Assembly (NCBI RefSeq): GCF_001514235.1
Contig: NZ_KQ948927.1
Coordinates: forward strand, 763-64,762
DNA: 64,000 nucleotides
Origin: Streptomyces caeruleatus
GTDB lineage: Bacteria; Actinomycetota; Actinomycetes; Streptomycetales; Streptomycetaceae
Direction: 5' to 3'
Both the position numbers and the translations under genes were made by a program. This document shows positions 46,474 through 54,193 of the stretch, piece by piece. Each line of letters begins with the position of its first letter. The stretch's first letter is position 1. The notes under the pieces were generated by a model. It saw nothing but the letters and a program-made list of their open reading frames with translations. It was not told the origin of the DNA and made no database searches.

Positions 46474-46501
46474 TTTTACCTGTGCCCTTTTACCTGTGCC
46501 C
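46474..46501. repeat. exact 14-bp tandem duplication
   Basis: TTTTACCTGTGCCC occurs twice in direct succession, directly after the TPP aptamer and overlapping the kstR stop codon (46490-46492). It marks a recent slip or joint. Confidence 0.85.
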
Positions 46502-47110
46502 TTCCGGGGCCGTCAGGTCGATCAGCCGGCACACCGTCTCGATGTCGATCTTCACCTGGGCGATCGAGGCCCGGCCCGACAGCCAGGTGATCAGGGCCGA
46601 GTGCCAGGTGTGCTCGATGACGCGGACGGCGGAGAGCTGCTCGGGTGTCGGGTTCTCAAGCCCCATCGAGTCCAGGATGATCACCGTCGTCTGCCGGGAG
46701 ACCTGGTCGACCTCGGGGGAGACGCTGCGGTCGGCGAAGGTCAGGGCGCGGACCATCGCGTCGGCCAGGTGCGGCTCGCGCTGCAGGGCACGGAAGGCGC
46801 GCATCAGCGTCTCCGCCACCCGCTCCGCCGCCGTCTCCCCGTGCGGCGGCTTCTTGCGCAGCGTGCCGTGCATGTGCTCCAGCTGGTCCTGCATCGTGGC
46901 GACCAGCAGATGGATCTTGGACGGGAAGTAGCGGTACAGCGTGCCCAGCGCCACCTGCGAGGACTCCGCGACCTCCCGCATCTGCACCGCGTCGAAACCG
47001 CCCCGGCTGGCGAGCTGCGCGCTGGCGTGCAGGATGCGTCGGCGGCGGGCCTCCTGCCGCTCGGTGAGAGGCGGTGAGGAGGGGCTCGCGCTACTGACTT
47101 CCGCAGGCAT
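46490..47110 (-). CDS. kstR: TetR-family regulator, KstR-like
   Basis: 206 residues. The N-terminal helix-turn-helix (ERQEARRRRILHASAQLASRGGFDAVQMREVAESSQVALGTLYRYFPSKIHLL) is very close to what I know of mycobacterial KstR (GGYEAVQMRAVADR... GTLYRYFPSKVHLL). The C-terminal ligand domain follows, ending WLSGRASIAQVKIDIETVCRLIDL. KstR represses sterol-degradation genes and is released by a 3-oxo-cholestenoyl-CoA ligand. ATG 47110 was chosen; the frame is open to 47197. A perfect KstR consensus lies 143 bp upstream. The orphan TPP riboswitch lies at its 3' side, antisense. Confidence 0.8.
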   Translation of the reverse strand: MPAEVSSASPSSPPLTERQEARRRRILHASAQLASRGGFDAVQMREVAESSQVALGTLYRYFPSKIHLLVATMQDQLEHMHGTLRKKPPHGETAAERVAETLMRAFRALQREPHLADAMVRALTFADRSVSPEVDQVSRQTTVIILDSMGLENPTPEQLSAVRVIEHTWHSALITWLSGRASIAQVKIDIETVCRLIDLTAPEGHR

Positions 47111-47252
47111 GGATCCCGTTCCGTGACAGTCGGTGAGGCTGAGTGACCGGACAGAGCATGCCAGTGCGTCGGCCGTGGCGTGAATCACCCGATCCATCGC
47201 TCACAGCGGCGCTACCTGCCGGTAGATTCAGAGCCTCTTGAACGATCAAGTC

Positions 47253-47266
47253 TGAAACTTGTTCTA
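47253..47266 (-). promoter_or_regulatory. KstR operator (perfect consensus) between kstR and the glycosyltransferase
   Basis: TAGAACAAGTTTCA on the minus strand matches TnnAACnnGTTnnA in all fixed positions. It lies in the divergent region between kstR (start 47110) and the GT4 gene (start 47331), so it could allow autoregulation and possibly control of the GT4 operon. Confidence 0.65.
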
Positions 47267-47330
47267 GATTAGCGTCCCGCGTAATCTCGCGGGACATCGC
47301 AGGGAGAACGCAGGGAGAAGGGGGTCCGGA

Positions 47331-48866
47331 GTGACCGCTGAGGCCAGGGAGGCCGGGCTCTCACAGGACCCTGCCGCCGACGGCGAGCGACCGCTCGACA
47401 TTGCGCTTCTCACCTATAAAGGGAACCCGTTCTGCGGCGGCCAGGGCGTCTACGTACGGCACCTCTCCCGCGAACTCGCCCGCCTCGGCCACCGCGTCGA
47501 GGTCATCGGCTCCCAGCCCTACCCCGTCCTCGACGAGGGCGCGGAGTACGCCGGCCGGCTGACCCTCACCGAACTCCCCTCCCTCGACCTCTACCGCCAG
47601 CCCGACCCCTTCCGCACCCCGGGCCGCGGCGAGTACCGCGACTGGGTCGACGCGCTGGAAGTGGCGACCATGTGGACCGGCGGCTTCCCCGAGCCGCTGA
47701 CCTTCTCGCTGCGCGCCCGCCGCCATCTGCGGGCCAGGCGGGGGCACTTCGACGTCGTGCACGACAACCAGACGCTGGGATACGGGCTGTTGGGCGATGT
47801 CGGCGCGCCCCTCGTCACCACCATCCACCACCCCATCACCGTCGACCGCCAACTGGAGCTGGACGCGGCCGAGAGCCGGCGCCGGCGGCTGTCGGTGCGC
47901 CGGTGGTACGCCTTCACCCGCATGCAGAAGCGGGTGGCCCGCCGCCTGCCGTCCGTGCTGACGGTGTCCGGCACCTCCCGGGCGGAGATCGTCGACCATC
48001 TCGGCGTACAGCAGGACCGTATCCACGTCGTGCACATCGGCGCGGACACCGACCTGTTCTCGCCGGATCCCGCCGTACGGCAGATCCCCGGCCGCATCGT
48101 CACGACCTCCAGCGCCGACGTCCCGCTCAAGGGCCTGGTCTTCCTCGTCGAGGCACTCGCCAAGGTCCGCGCCGAGCACCCCGACGCCCACCTCGTCGTC
48201 GTCGGCAAGCGCCCCGAGGAGGGCCCGGTCGCCCAGGCGATGGAACGGTACGGCCTCGAAGGCGCCGTCGAGTTCGTCAAGGGCATCTCCGACGCCGAAC
48301 TCGTCGATCTGGTCCGCTCGGCGCAGGTCGCCTGCGTACCGTCGCTGTACGAAGGCTTCTCCCTGCCGGCCGCCGAGGCCATGGCCACGGGAACGCCGCT
48401 GGTCGCCACGACCGGCGGGGCCATCCCGGAGGTCGCCGGGCGCGACGGCGAGACCTGTCTGGCGGTGCCGCCGGGGGAGCCCGGGGCGCTGGCCGCCGCG
48501 CTCAGCCGACTGCTGGGCGACGCTGAACTCCGCGACCGCCTGGGAGCGGCCGGCCGTGACCGCGTCCTGCGGAACTTCACCTGGGCCAAGGCCGCCGAGG
48601 GCACGGTGAGCCGCTACCGCGAGGCCATAGCCGACTCGGCGGGCGACGGCCCACGCCGCTCCCCGGCCGGCACCCCCCGCTCCGCGCCCCTGCCTCCCGG
48701 CCCTTCCGCGCAGGGCGCACCGGGCGCGCAGGGCGCACAGGGCGCACCGGCAAGGGGGACCGGCACCCCGCCGGGGCCCGAGGCTGCGCAGGCCGACGGT
48801 CCCGCGGGCGTGACCCGGACCGTGAGGGACAGCGAGGCCGTGCACATGACCGAGGCCGCCTCATGA
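47331..48866 (+). CDS. glycosyltransferase family 4
   Basis: 511 residues. GGQGVYVRHLSRELARLGHRV (nucleotide-sugar fold entry), GHFDVVHDNQTLGYGLL, VSGTSRAEIVDHLGV, HIGADTDLFSPD and the GT4 E-x7-E site PSLYEGFSLPAAEAMATGTP are present in order. The last ~80 residues are a low-complexity Gly/Ala/Pro/Gln tail from a 9-bp repeat (GAPGAQGAQGAP). GTG 47331 follows GGGAGAAGGGGG. It forms an operon with the methyltransferase and the cyclase-like protein; the substrate is unknown (lipid or terpenoid acceptor is possible). Confidence 0.88.
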   Translation: MTAEAREAGLSQDPAADGERPLDIALLTYKGNPFCGGQGVYVRHLSRELARLGHRVEVIGSQPYPVLDEGAEYAGRLTLTELPSLDLYRQPDPFRTPGRGEYRDWVDALEVATMWTGGFPEPLTFSLRARRHLRARRGHFDVVHDNQTLGYGLLGDVGAPLVTTIHHPITVDRQLELDAAESRRRRLSVRRWYAFTRMQKRVARRLPSVLTVSGTSRAEIVDHLGVQQDRIHVVHIGADTDLFSPDPAVRQIPGRIVTTSSADVPLKGLVFLVEALAKVRAEHPDAHLVVVGKRPEEGPVAQAMERYGLEGAVEFVKGISDAELVDLVRSAQVACVPSLYEGFSLPAAEAMATGTPLVATTGGAIPEVAGRDGETCLAVPPGEPGALAAALSRLLGDAELRDRLGAAGRDRVLRNFTWAKAAEGTVSRYREAIADSAGDGPRRSPAGTPRSAPLPPGPSAQGAPGAQGAQGAPARGTGTPPGPEAAQADGPAGVTRTVRDSEAVHMTEAAS

Positions 48867-48943
48867 GCGTCGGCCGTGACCACGGCACCCACGCCCCCCG
48901 CCCCGCCCACCGTTCCGACCGCGAAAGCAGGCCCACGTGCTGA
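48863..48943 (+). CDS. 26-aa bridging ORF between GT4 and the methyltransferase
   Basis: ATG 48863 overlaps the GT4 stop (ATGA). The ORF runs 26 codons and its TGA (48941-48943) lies just inside the methyltransferase start region (GTG CTG A at 48937). Such an arrangement can pass ribosomes on to the next gene, which has only a weak site of its own. It may be a coupling device with no separate function. Confidence 0.35.
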   Translation: MSVGRDHGTHAPRPAHRSDRESRPTC

Positions 48944-49671
48944 CCGTCGACTTCTCCCGGTTCCCGCTCGCCCCGGGCGACCGCGTCCTGGACCTCGGCT
49001 GCGGCGCCGGCCGGCACGCGTTCGAGTGTTACCGGCGCGGCGCCCAGGTCGTGGCGCTGGACCAGAACGGTGAGGAGATCCGCGAGGTCGCGAAGTGGTT
49101 CGCGGCGATGAAGGAAGCGGGCGAGGCACCAAAAGGGGCCACCGCGACGGCGATGGAGGGCGACGCCCTGGCCCTCCCCTTCCCCGACGAGTCCTTCGAC
49201 GTCGTGATCATCTCCGAGGTCATGGAGCACATCCCGGACGACAAGGGCGTACTCGCCGAGATGGTCCGGGTGCTGAAGCCCGGCGGCCGCATCGCCATCA
49301 CCGTCCCCCGGTACGGCCCCGAGAAGGTCTGCTGGACCCTGTCCGACGCCTACCACGAGGTCGAGGGCGGCCACATCCGCATCTACAAGGCGGACGAGCT
49401 GCTGGCCAAGATCCGCGAGGCCGGCCTCAAGCCGTACGGCACCCACCACGCCCACGCCCTGCACAGCCCCTACTGGTGGCTGAAGTGCGCGTTCGGCGTC
49501 GACAACGACAAGGCGCTGGCGGTGCGGGCGTACCACAAGCTGCTGGTCTGGGACATCATGAAGAAACCGCTGGCGACGAGGGTGGCCGAGCAGGCCCTCA
49601 ACCCCCTGATCGGCAAGAGCTTCGTGGCGTACGCGACCAAGCCCCACCTCCCGGCGGTGGACGCGCGGTGA
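48937..49671 (+). CDS. class I SAM-dependent methyltransferase of the GT4 operon
   Basis: 244 residues. VLDLGCGAGRHAFECYRRGAQ (motif I), VALDQNGEE (II), FDVVIISEVMEHIPDD and VLKPGGRIAITVPRYGPE (motifs IV-V) are Methyltransf_11-like. A C-terminal extension (HSPYWWLKCAFGVDNDKALAVRAYHKLLVWDIMKKP) is rich in aromatic residues, perhaps for a lipid-like acceptor. GTG 48937. The stop overlaps the next gene's start (GTGA). It probably modifies the product of the glycosyltransferase. Confidence 0.85.
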   Translation: MLTVDFSRFPLAPGDRVLDLGCGAGRHAFECYRRGAQVVALDQNGEEIREVAKWFAAMKEAGEAPKGATATAMEGDALALPFPDESFDVVIISEVMEHIPDDKGVLAEMVRVLKPGGRIAITVPRYGPEKVCWTLSDAYHEVEGGHIRIYKADELLAKIREAGLKPYGTHHAHALHSPYWWLKCAFGVDNDKALAVRAYHKLLVWDIMKKPLATRVAEQALNPLIGKSFVAYATKPHLPAVDAR

Positions 49672-50738
49672 CCACTCCCCGGACAGAACACCTCGTCCTG
49701 CCCGGGGTCCTCACCGCCGAGCAGGCCGCCGCCACCGTGGCGGGGATCCTTGCCGTGCAGCGAGAGGACGGCGCGATCCCGTGGTTCCGCGGGCATCACC
49801 TCGACCCGTGGGACCACGTCGAGGCGGCCATGGCCCTGGACACGGCCGGTGAGCACACGGCCGCCGAGAAGGCGTACACCTGGCTGGCGACCCACCAGAA
49901 CGAGGACGGCTCCTGGTACGCCGCCTACGCGGACGGCGCGCACGACGACATCACCGACACCGGCCGCGAGACCAACTTCGTCGCCTACATAGCCGTAGGC
50001 GTCTGGCACCACTACCTCTCCACCGGCGACGACACGTTCCTGGACCGCATGTGGCCGTCCGTGTACGCGGCCGTCGAGTACGTCCTTCAGCTGCAGCAGC
50101 CCGGCGGACAGATCGGCTGGCGGCGCGACGACGACGGTACGGCGACCGCGGACGCCCTGCTGACCGGCTCGTCCTCCATCCACCAGGCCCTGCGGTGCGC
50201 GCTGGCCATCGCCGAGCAGCGGGAAGAGGCGCAGCCGGACTGGGAGTTGGCGGCGGGGGCGTTGCGGCACGCGATCCGGCGGCATCCGGAGCGGTTCCTG
50301 GACAAGGACCGTTACTCCATGGACTGGTACTACCCGGTGCTGGGCGGCGCGCTGACCGGCGCCGAGGCCAAGTCCCGGATGGAGGAAGGCTGGGAACGCT
50401 TCGTCGTCCCCGGGCTGGGGGTGCGGTGCGTCGTGCCCAACCCGTGGGTCACGGGCGGCGAGTCGGCCGAACTCGCCCTCGCGCTCTGGGCGATGGGGGA
50501 GTCCGACCGGGCCCTGGAGATCCTCCAGTCCATCCAGCACCTGCGGGATGCGGAGAGCGGGCTGTACTGGACGGGGTACGTCTTCGAGGACGACGCCGTC
50601 TGGCCCCGGGAGCTGACCACCTGGACGGCCGGGTCGTTGTTGCTGGCCGTGGCCGCGCTGGGTGGGCATGAGGCGACGTGTGCGGTGTTCGGTGGGGAGC
50701 AGTTGCCGACGGGGCTTGACCCGGATTGTTGCGCCTGA
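49668..50738 (+). CDS. prenyltransferase/squalene-cyclase-like alpha-toroid protein
   Basis: 356 residues. Toroid-type repeats are visible (AVQREDGAIPWFRG, THQNEDGSWYAAYADG, YVLQLQQPGGQIGWRRDDDG, DAESGLYWTG). No DxDD or prenyltransferase zinc site can be seen, and no signal peptide. It is cytosolic and belongs to the trio GT4/MT/toroid, a group I believe is conserved in Streptomyces, though its product is not known to me. GTG 49668 overlaps the methyltransferase stop. It is followed by a family B repeat. Confidence 0.78.
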   Translation: MTTPRTEHLVLPGVLTAEQAAATVAGILAVQREDGAIPWFRGHHLDPWDHVEAAMALDTAGEHTAAEKAYTWLATHQNEDGSWYAAYADGAHDDITDTGRETNFVAYIAVGVWHHYLSTGDDTFLDRMWPSVYAAVEYVLQLQQPGGQIGWRRDDDGTATADALLTGSSSIHQALRCALAIAEQREEAQPDWELAAGALRHAIRRHPERFLDKDRYSMDWYYPVLGGALTGAEAKSRMEEGWERFVVPGLGVRCVVPNPWVTGGESAELALALWAMGESDRALEILQSIQHLRDAESGLYWTGYVFEDDAVWPRELTTWTAGSLLLAVAALGGHEATCAVFGGEQLPTGLDPDCCA

Positions 50739-50780
50739 GAGCTCGGGTGGTTCTGCTGTGCGGCGGGTGCGGGTTCGTTG

Positions 50781-50835
50781 TGGCTGGTCGCGCCCACGCG
50801 GCGGAGCCGCATATTGATACAGGCCCGCGCCCCTT
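50781..50835 (+). repeat. family B repeat (copy near 50.8 kb)
   Basis: TGGCTGGTCGCGCCCACGCG, then GCGGAGCCGCATATTGATAC, then AGGCCCGCGCCCCTTTCGGGG, preceded by GGCGGGTGCGGGTT (50762-50775). Its 3' end GCCCCTTTCGGGGC can also form a short terminator hairpin for the convergent genes. Confidence 0.85.
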
Positions 50836-50845
50836 TCGGGGCGTT

Positions 50846-51139
50846 TCAGTGGCGGTGGACTCGATTGGCTATGGCGTGGCCCACGAACAAGTACACCACC
50901 GCCGCCAGGCCGTAACCGGCCACCACCCTCGCCCACTCCTCGTCGAACGTGAACAGGTCGTGCGACCATCCCGCCAGCCAGCGGGCCACGTCGTGGACGA
51001 ACTGGACGAAATCGTTGGCGCGGTTGGCGTCCAGCAGGTACATCAGGATCCAGAGGCCCAGGATGAGGGCCATGACGTCGGCGACGATCGCTATGACCGT
51101 GCCGGCCTGATGGGCACCAGTGCGATATCGAGGGGACAT
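50846..51139 (-). CDS. small membrane protein (97 aa)
   Basis: 97 residues with two transmembrane segments (AGTVIAIVADVMALILGLWILMYLL and VVAGYGLAAVVYLFVGHAIA) separated by an amphipathic NDFVQFVHDVARWLAGWSHDLF loop. ATG 51139 gives MSPRYRTG as a basic N-terminus; the longer frame to 51271 runs into the neighbour's end. Function unknown, similar to small Streptomyces membrane proteins annotated as hypothetical. Confidence 0.68.
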   Translation of the reverse strand: MSPRYRTGAHQAGTVIAIVADVMALILGLWILMYLLDANRANDFVQFVHDVARWLAGWSHDLFTFDEEWARVVAGYGLAAVVYLFVGHAIANRVHRH

Positions 51140-51186
51140 GCCCTGCGGGTAGCCCTTGAATCCCGGATGAAACCCGCCGTGCCGGA

Positions 51187-52197
51187 CTATGAGTTGAGCT
51201 CGGCGAGCACACGCAACGTGTTCCGGTCGGGGGACAGGGCGAGCAGATCCGTCACCGGGCCCTTCCGCCACAACTCCAGCCGCTCGGCGATGCGTTCACG
51301 CGGCCCCACGAGGGAGATCTCGTCGGCGAAGGCGTCCGGGACGGCGCGCACGGCCTCCTCCCGGTGGCCCTCCAGGAACAGCCGCTGAATCCGCCGCGCC
51401 TCTTCCTCGTACCCCATGCGCGCCATGAGGTCGGCGTGGAAGTTACGGGCCGCGTGCCCCATGCCGCCGATGTAGAAGCCGAGCATGACCTTGACGGGAA
51501 GGAGCCCCTCGGAGACGTCGTCGCAGACCTGGACCCTGGCCATGGGCGCGACGAGGAAGCCCTGAGGGAGGTCGCGTACGGCGTCCCCGTACACCTCCGG
51601 CCTGCTCGGCGACCAGTACAACGGCAGCCAGCCGTCGGCGATCCGGACCGTCTGCGCGACGTTCTTCGGGCCCTCGGCGCCGAGCAGCACCGGGAGGTCG
51701 GCGCGCAGGGGATGGGTGATCGGCTTCAGCGCCTTCCCGATACCGGTGGCGTCCGGGCCGCGATACGGGTGGGAGTGAAAACGCCCGTCGAGCTCGACGG
51801 GTGCCTCGCGCCGCAGGACCTGCCGTACGATGTCGACGTACTCGCGCGTGGCGGTCAGCGGCGAGGCGGGGAACGGCCGCCCGTACCACCCCTCCACCAC
51901 CTGCGGCCCCGACAGCCCGAGCCCCAGCATCATGCGCCCGCCGGAGAGGTGGTCGAGGGTGAGGGCGTGCATGGCGGTCGTGGTCGGCGACCGGGCGGCC
52001 ATCTGCGCAACGGCCGTACCCAGCTTGATTCTTGACGTCTGCGCGGCGATCCAGGTGAGCGGCGTGAACGCGTCCGAACCCCAGGACTCGGCGGTCCACA
52101 CCGAGTCGTAGCCCAGCCGCTCGGCCTCCTGCGCGAGGGACGCATGGTCCGTGGAGGGGCCGCGACCCCAGTAACCGAGTGCGAGCCCGAGCCGCAT
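51187..52197 (-). CDS. F420-dependent LLM class oxidoreductase
   Basis: 336 residues. MRLGLALGYWGRGP, DSVWTAESWGSDAFTPLTWIAAQTSRIKLGT, HLSGGRMMLGLGLSGPQVVEGWYG and LPVLLGAEGPKNVAQTVRIADGWLP are typical of the LLM flavin/F420 barrel (luciferase-like monooxygenase family, F420 MSMEG_2256-type). It uses reduced F420 or FMN on an unknown substrate. ATG 52197 with AGGAGG 6 bases upstream. A terminator of the upstream gene lies at 52250-52281. Confidence 0.88.
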   Translation of the reverse strand: MRLGLALGYWGRGPSTDHASLAQEAERLGYDSVWTAESWGSDAFTPLTWIAAQTSRIKLGTAVAQMAARSPTTTAMHALTLDHLSGGRMMLGLGLSGPQVVEGWYGRPFPASPLTATREYVDIVRQVLRREAPVELDGRFHSHPYRGPDATGIGKALKPITHPLRADLPVLLGAEGPKNVAQTVRIADGWLPLYWSPSRPEVYGDAVRDLPQGFLVAPMARVQVCDDVSEGLLPVKVMLGFYIGGMGHAARNFHADLMARMGYEEEARRIQRLFLEGHREEAVRAVPDAFADEISLVGPRERIAERLELWRKGPVTDLLALSPDRNTLRVLAELNS

Positions 52198-52249
52198 GTC
52201 CGCCTCCTGACGCTCCGTCAGTTCTACATCGGCTTGCGACTGTACGACG

Positions 52250-52281
52250 ACGGCCCCTCACCGGGAAGGGTGAGGGGCCGT
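52250..52281 (-). terminator. 13-bp hairpin terminator
   Basis: ACGGCCCCTCACC and GGGTGAGGGGCCGT enclose GGGAA. It follows the gene ending at 52305 (minus strand) and precedes the LLM oxidoreductase. Confidence 0.8.
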
Positions 52282-52304
52282 TCGTACGGGTTCAGTTGCT
52301 GTGG

Positions 52305-53132
52305 TCAGCCGCGCTGGATGCCCGACGTGTCCTGGAGGACGCCACGGCGACCGTCCTGCGTCTGCGCCACCAGGGCCGGACCGCGCTGCTCGACGGCCAG
52401 GTACCAGGTGCCCGGCGCGAGTTCGGCGATCGGCGTCGGCGAACCGTCCTCCGCGAACAGCGGCCGCGCCACCGGCACGGCGAACCAGAACGGCGAGAAG
52501 TCCGCCGCGGGCGCCTGCGGCTGCTGAGCCTGCTGCGGCTGCCCGCCACCGAACGGCTGCCCGGCCTGCGGCTGCCCACCGTACGGCTGCCCGGCCTGCG
52601 GCTGCTGAGCACCCGGGTAGCCGTAACCAGCGGGGGGCTGGGCGCCGTAGGGCTGGGGGGCGGCGGGGCTGGGGGTGGGGAGGAGGGGGGCCTGGAGGGC
52701 GGGGACCAAGGGGGTGGCGATGGCGGCAGCGGCCAGGACCAGAGTGGCGATCAGGGCGAGGATCAGTCCGGTGCCCGCGTCCGGGCCGGAGGAGGAACTC
52801 TCGCCTACGTTGTTCGCGCCGCCGGCAGGGTCGAAGATATTGCCTAGTGCACTCCAGGCAGCGAAGACCGTGAAGGCGACGCCGAACTGGCCGAGGTCCA
52901 GTCCGGCAACCTTGGGCGCCTGCGGCAGTCCCCGGGCGACCACGATGAGCGCGGCGCCGATGAGGCCCGCCAGCACGACGCCGAGCAGGAGCGGTCCGCT
53001 GCCCCAGGCGTTCGGCAGGTCGATGCCCTCGGCACCGTCGACGGAGTAGATGTCGAGGAACGACGCGATGAACAGCAACACCGCTGCTCCGATCACCACG
53101 CCGTCGCCTCGAGTGAGGGAGCGGATATTCAC
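52305..53132 (-). CDS. membrane protein with Pro/Gln/Gly-rich tail segment
   Basis: 275 residues. Four transmembrane segments lie between ~14 and ~165 (GVVIGAAVLLFIASFLDIY, LLLGVVLAGLIGAALIVVA, ...). A low-complexity cytoplasmic stretch follows, rich in PYGAQ/GQPYGGQPQAG repeats. A conserved C-terminal domain (DFSPFWFAVPVARPLFAEDGSPTPIAELAPGTWYLAVEQRGPALVAQTQDG) resembles tails of Streptomyces DUF5336-type membrane proteins. GTG 53132 follows GAAGGA. Function unknown. Confidence 0.7.
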   Translation of the reverse strand: MNIRSLTRGDGVVIGAAVLLFIASFLDIYSVDGAEGIDLPNAWGSGPLLLGVVLAGLIGAALIVVARGLPQAPKVAGLDLGQFGVAFTVFAAWSALGNIFDPAGGANNVGESSSSGPDAGTGLILALIATLVLAAAAIATPLVPALQAPLLPTPSPAAPQPYGAQPPAGYGYPGAQQPQAGQPYGGQPQAGQPFGGGQPQQAQQPQAPAADFSPFWFAVPVARPLFAEDGSPTPIAELAPGTWYLAVEQRGPALVAQTQDGRRGVLQDTSGIQRG

Positions 53133-53299
53133 TTCAGTCGGTCCTTCAGTCAGTCGTCTCGTCATCGGTAGAGGCGTCGCTGTCACCATGTCGCCGTCAG
53201 GCCCCGGTGTGAAGCGCGGGGGTGGCCCCTCATCGTAGGGACGACCTTATCGTCCGACCGACGAGGCTGTCCGCAGGGATCAGCCGGTGGACCACTACA

Positions 53300-53440
53300 C
53301 GTGCAGGAAACTCACGATCCCCTCAGAGATTCCACGGACGCCCGCGTGCACCTCGCGCCGGTGGTCAGCAGCCGCACCCTTGCTATGGCCCAGATGCCCG
53401 ATCCGTGGAACGGCTCGGAAACCGTTGGCAGATTGAGACC
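53300..53440 (-). pseudogene. decayed copy of the 3' end of the N-acetylmuramoyl-L-alanine amidase gene
   Basis: Compare with 54195-54345: CAGGAAACTCACGATCCCCT here, against CAGGAAGTTCGCGATTCCCT there; both then continue CAGAGATYCC. Further on GGTGGTCAGCAGCCGCACCC corresponds to the GGTGAGCAACGCCGCGTCC stretch, and GGAAACCGTTGGCAGATTGA to GGGAACCGTTGACAGATTGA, both followed by GACCGCC. The minus strand can be read GGLNLPTVSEPF against GGLNLSTVPKVF of the intact gene. The frame is later broken. No intact gene is present between 53133 and 53521. Confidence 0.7.
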
Positions 53441-53454
53441 GCCGTCCGCAGTGA

Positions 53455-53491
53455 GAAGCGGCCCGCCGGGGTGCGTCCGGCGAGCCGCTTC
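53455..53491 (-). terminator. hairpin after the secreted-protein gene
   Basis: GAAGCGGC (53455-53462) and GCCGCTTC (53484-53491) enclose a CCGCCGG...CCGGCG inner stem. It ends the transcript of the gene at 53522-54055. Confidence 0.65.
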
Positions 53492-53521
53492 GTCAAGGGC
53501 TGAACGTGACTCGAGAGTCGG

Positions 53522-54055
53522 CTATCGCTGGCTGTACTTGAAGCAGACGCCGATTGGCTTGTAGGCCGTCTTGTTCTTCTGGAAGGTGTGCCACCCGCCT
53601 ACGGCGAGCAGGCCCTGAACGTCGAACTTCTTCCCGGAGTACTTCACGTAGCCGGTGAGCGTGCCGTGCTTGCCGCGAGGCACTTCCTTGGAGCCGCTCA
53701 CGGTGATGCTTCGGGACTTTGTCACATCCCAGCCGACACCCCCGCTGATGACCTTCGCCGAAGCCTCGATGTGTTTCGAGAGTACCGAGCCTGTGGATCG
53801 GGTCTCATCTATGCGCAGGGTCATCTTGCCCTGGCCTGAGGCTATTGCGATGGGCTCCTTGCCGCATTTAGTCCCGATTGGGCGGACGTTAGTCAGCCTC
53901 TTCATCATGTAGCCACCTCCGATCCGAGGTGTCTCCATGCTCGCGATATTGGAGTTGGTCGTGCTCGAGGCGGCCTGTGCCGAGGCGCCCACGCTGAGCA
54001 GGCTCATGGACAAGGCGACAACGGTGGCCCCGCGCTGGACTGAGTGGAGCTTCAA
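53522..54055 (-). CDS. secreted protein of unknown function, atypical base composition
   Basis: 177 residues. The signal peptide (KLHSVQRGATVVALSMSLLSVGASAQAA) is followed by a beta-rich mature domain (MTLRIDETRSTGSVLSKHIEASAKVISGGVGWDVTKSRSITVSGSKEV) and two Cys (TKCGKEP, GVCFKYSQR). TTG 54055 follows GGGGGA at 5 bases; ATG 54073 is the other option. GC is visibly lower than in neighbours, suggesting recent gain. It sits between the amidase gene and a decayed copy of the amidase tail. No known family was recognised. Confidence 0.65.
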   Translation of the reverse strand: MKLHSVQRGATVVALSMSLLSVGASAQAASSTTNSNIASMETPRIGGGYMMKRLTNVRPIGTKCGKEPIAIASGQGKMTLRIDETRSTGSVLSKHIEASAKVISGGVGWDVTKSRSITVSGSKEVPRGKHGTLTGYVKYSGKKFDVQGLLAVGGWHTFQKNKTAYKPIGVCFKYSQR

Positions 54056-54193
54056 ATGATCCCCCATGATCATAAAAGAGAAGGCTTCGATCGCCTCCGG
54101 TCGAAGCTAGTCGATCAAGGGGGTGGGTGCTGCTGCAATCATTTTGAGGTAGATTTGAGCGTGTGCATGACGAATCTCGGTGGTTTGAACTTC

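Noticed and set aside
46363..46590. small protein behind the TPP riboswitch
   Set aside because: The 75-codon frame starts inside the aptamer, has no ribosome site or conserved pattern and runs antisense to kstR.
53222..53564. small plus-strand ORFs at 53.2-53.5 kb
   Set aside because: They overlay the decayed amidase tail and a terminator and show no coding pattern.
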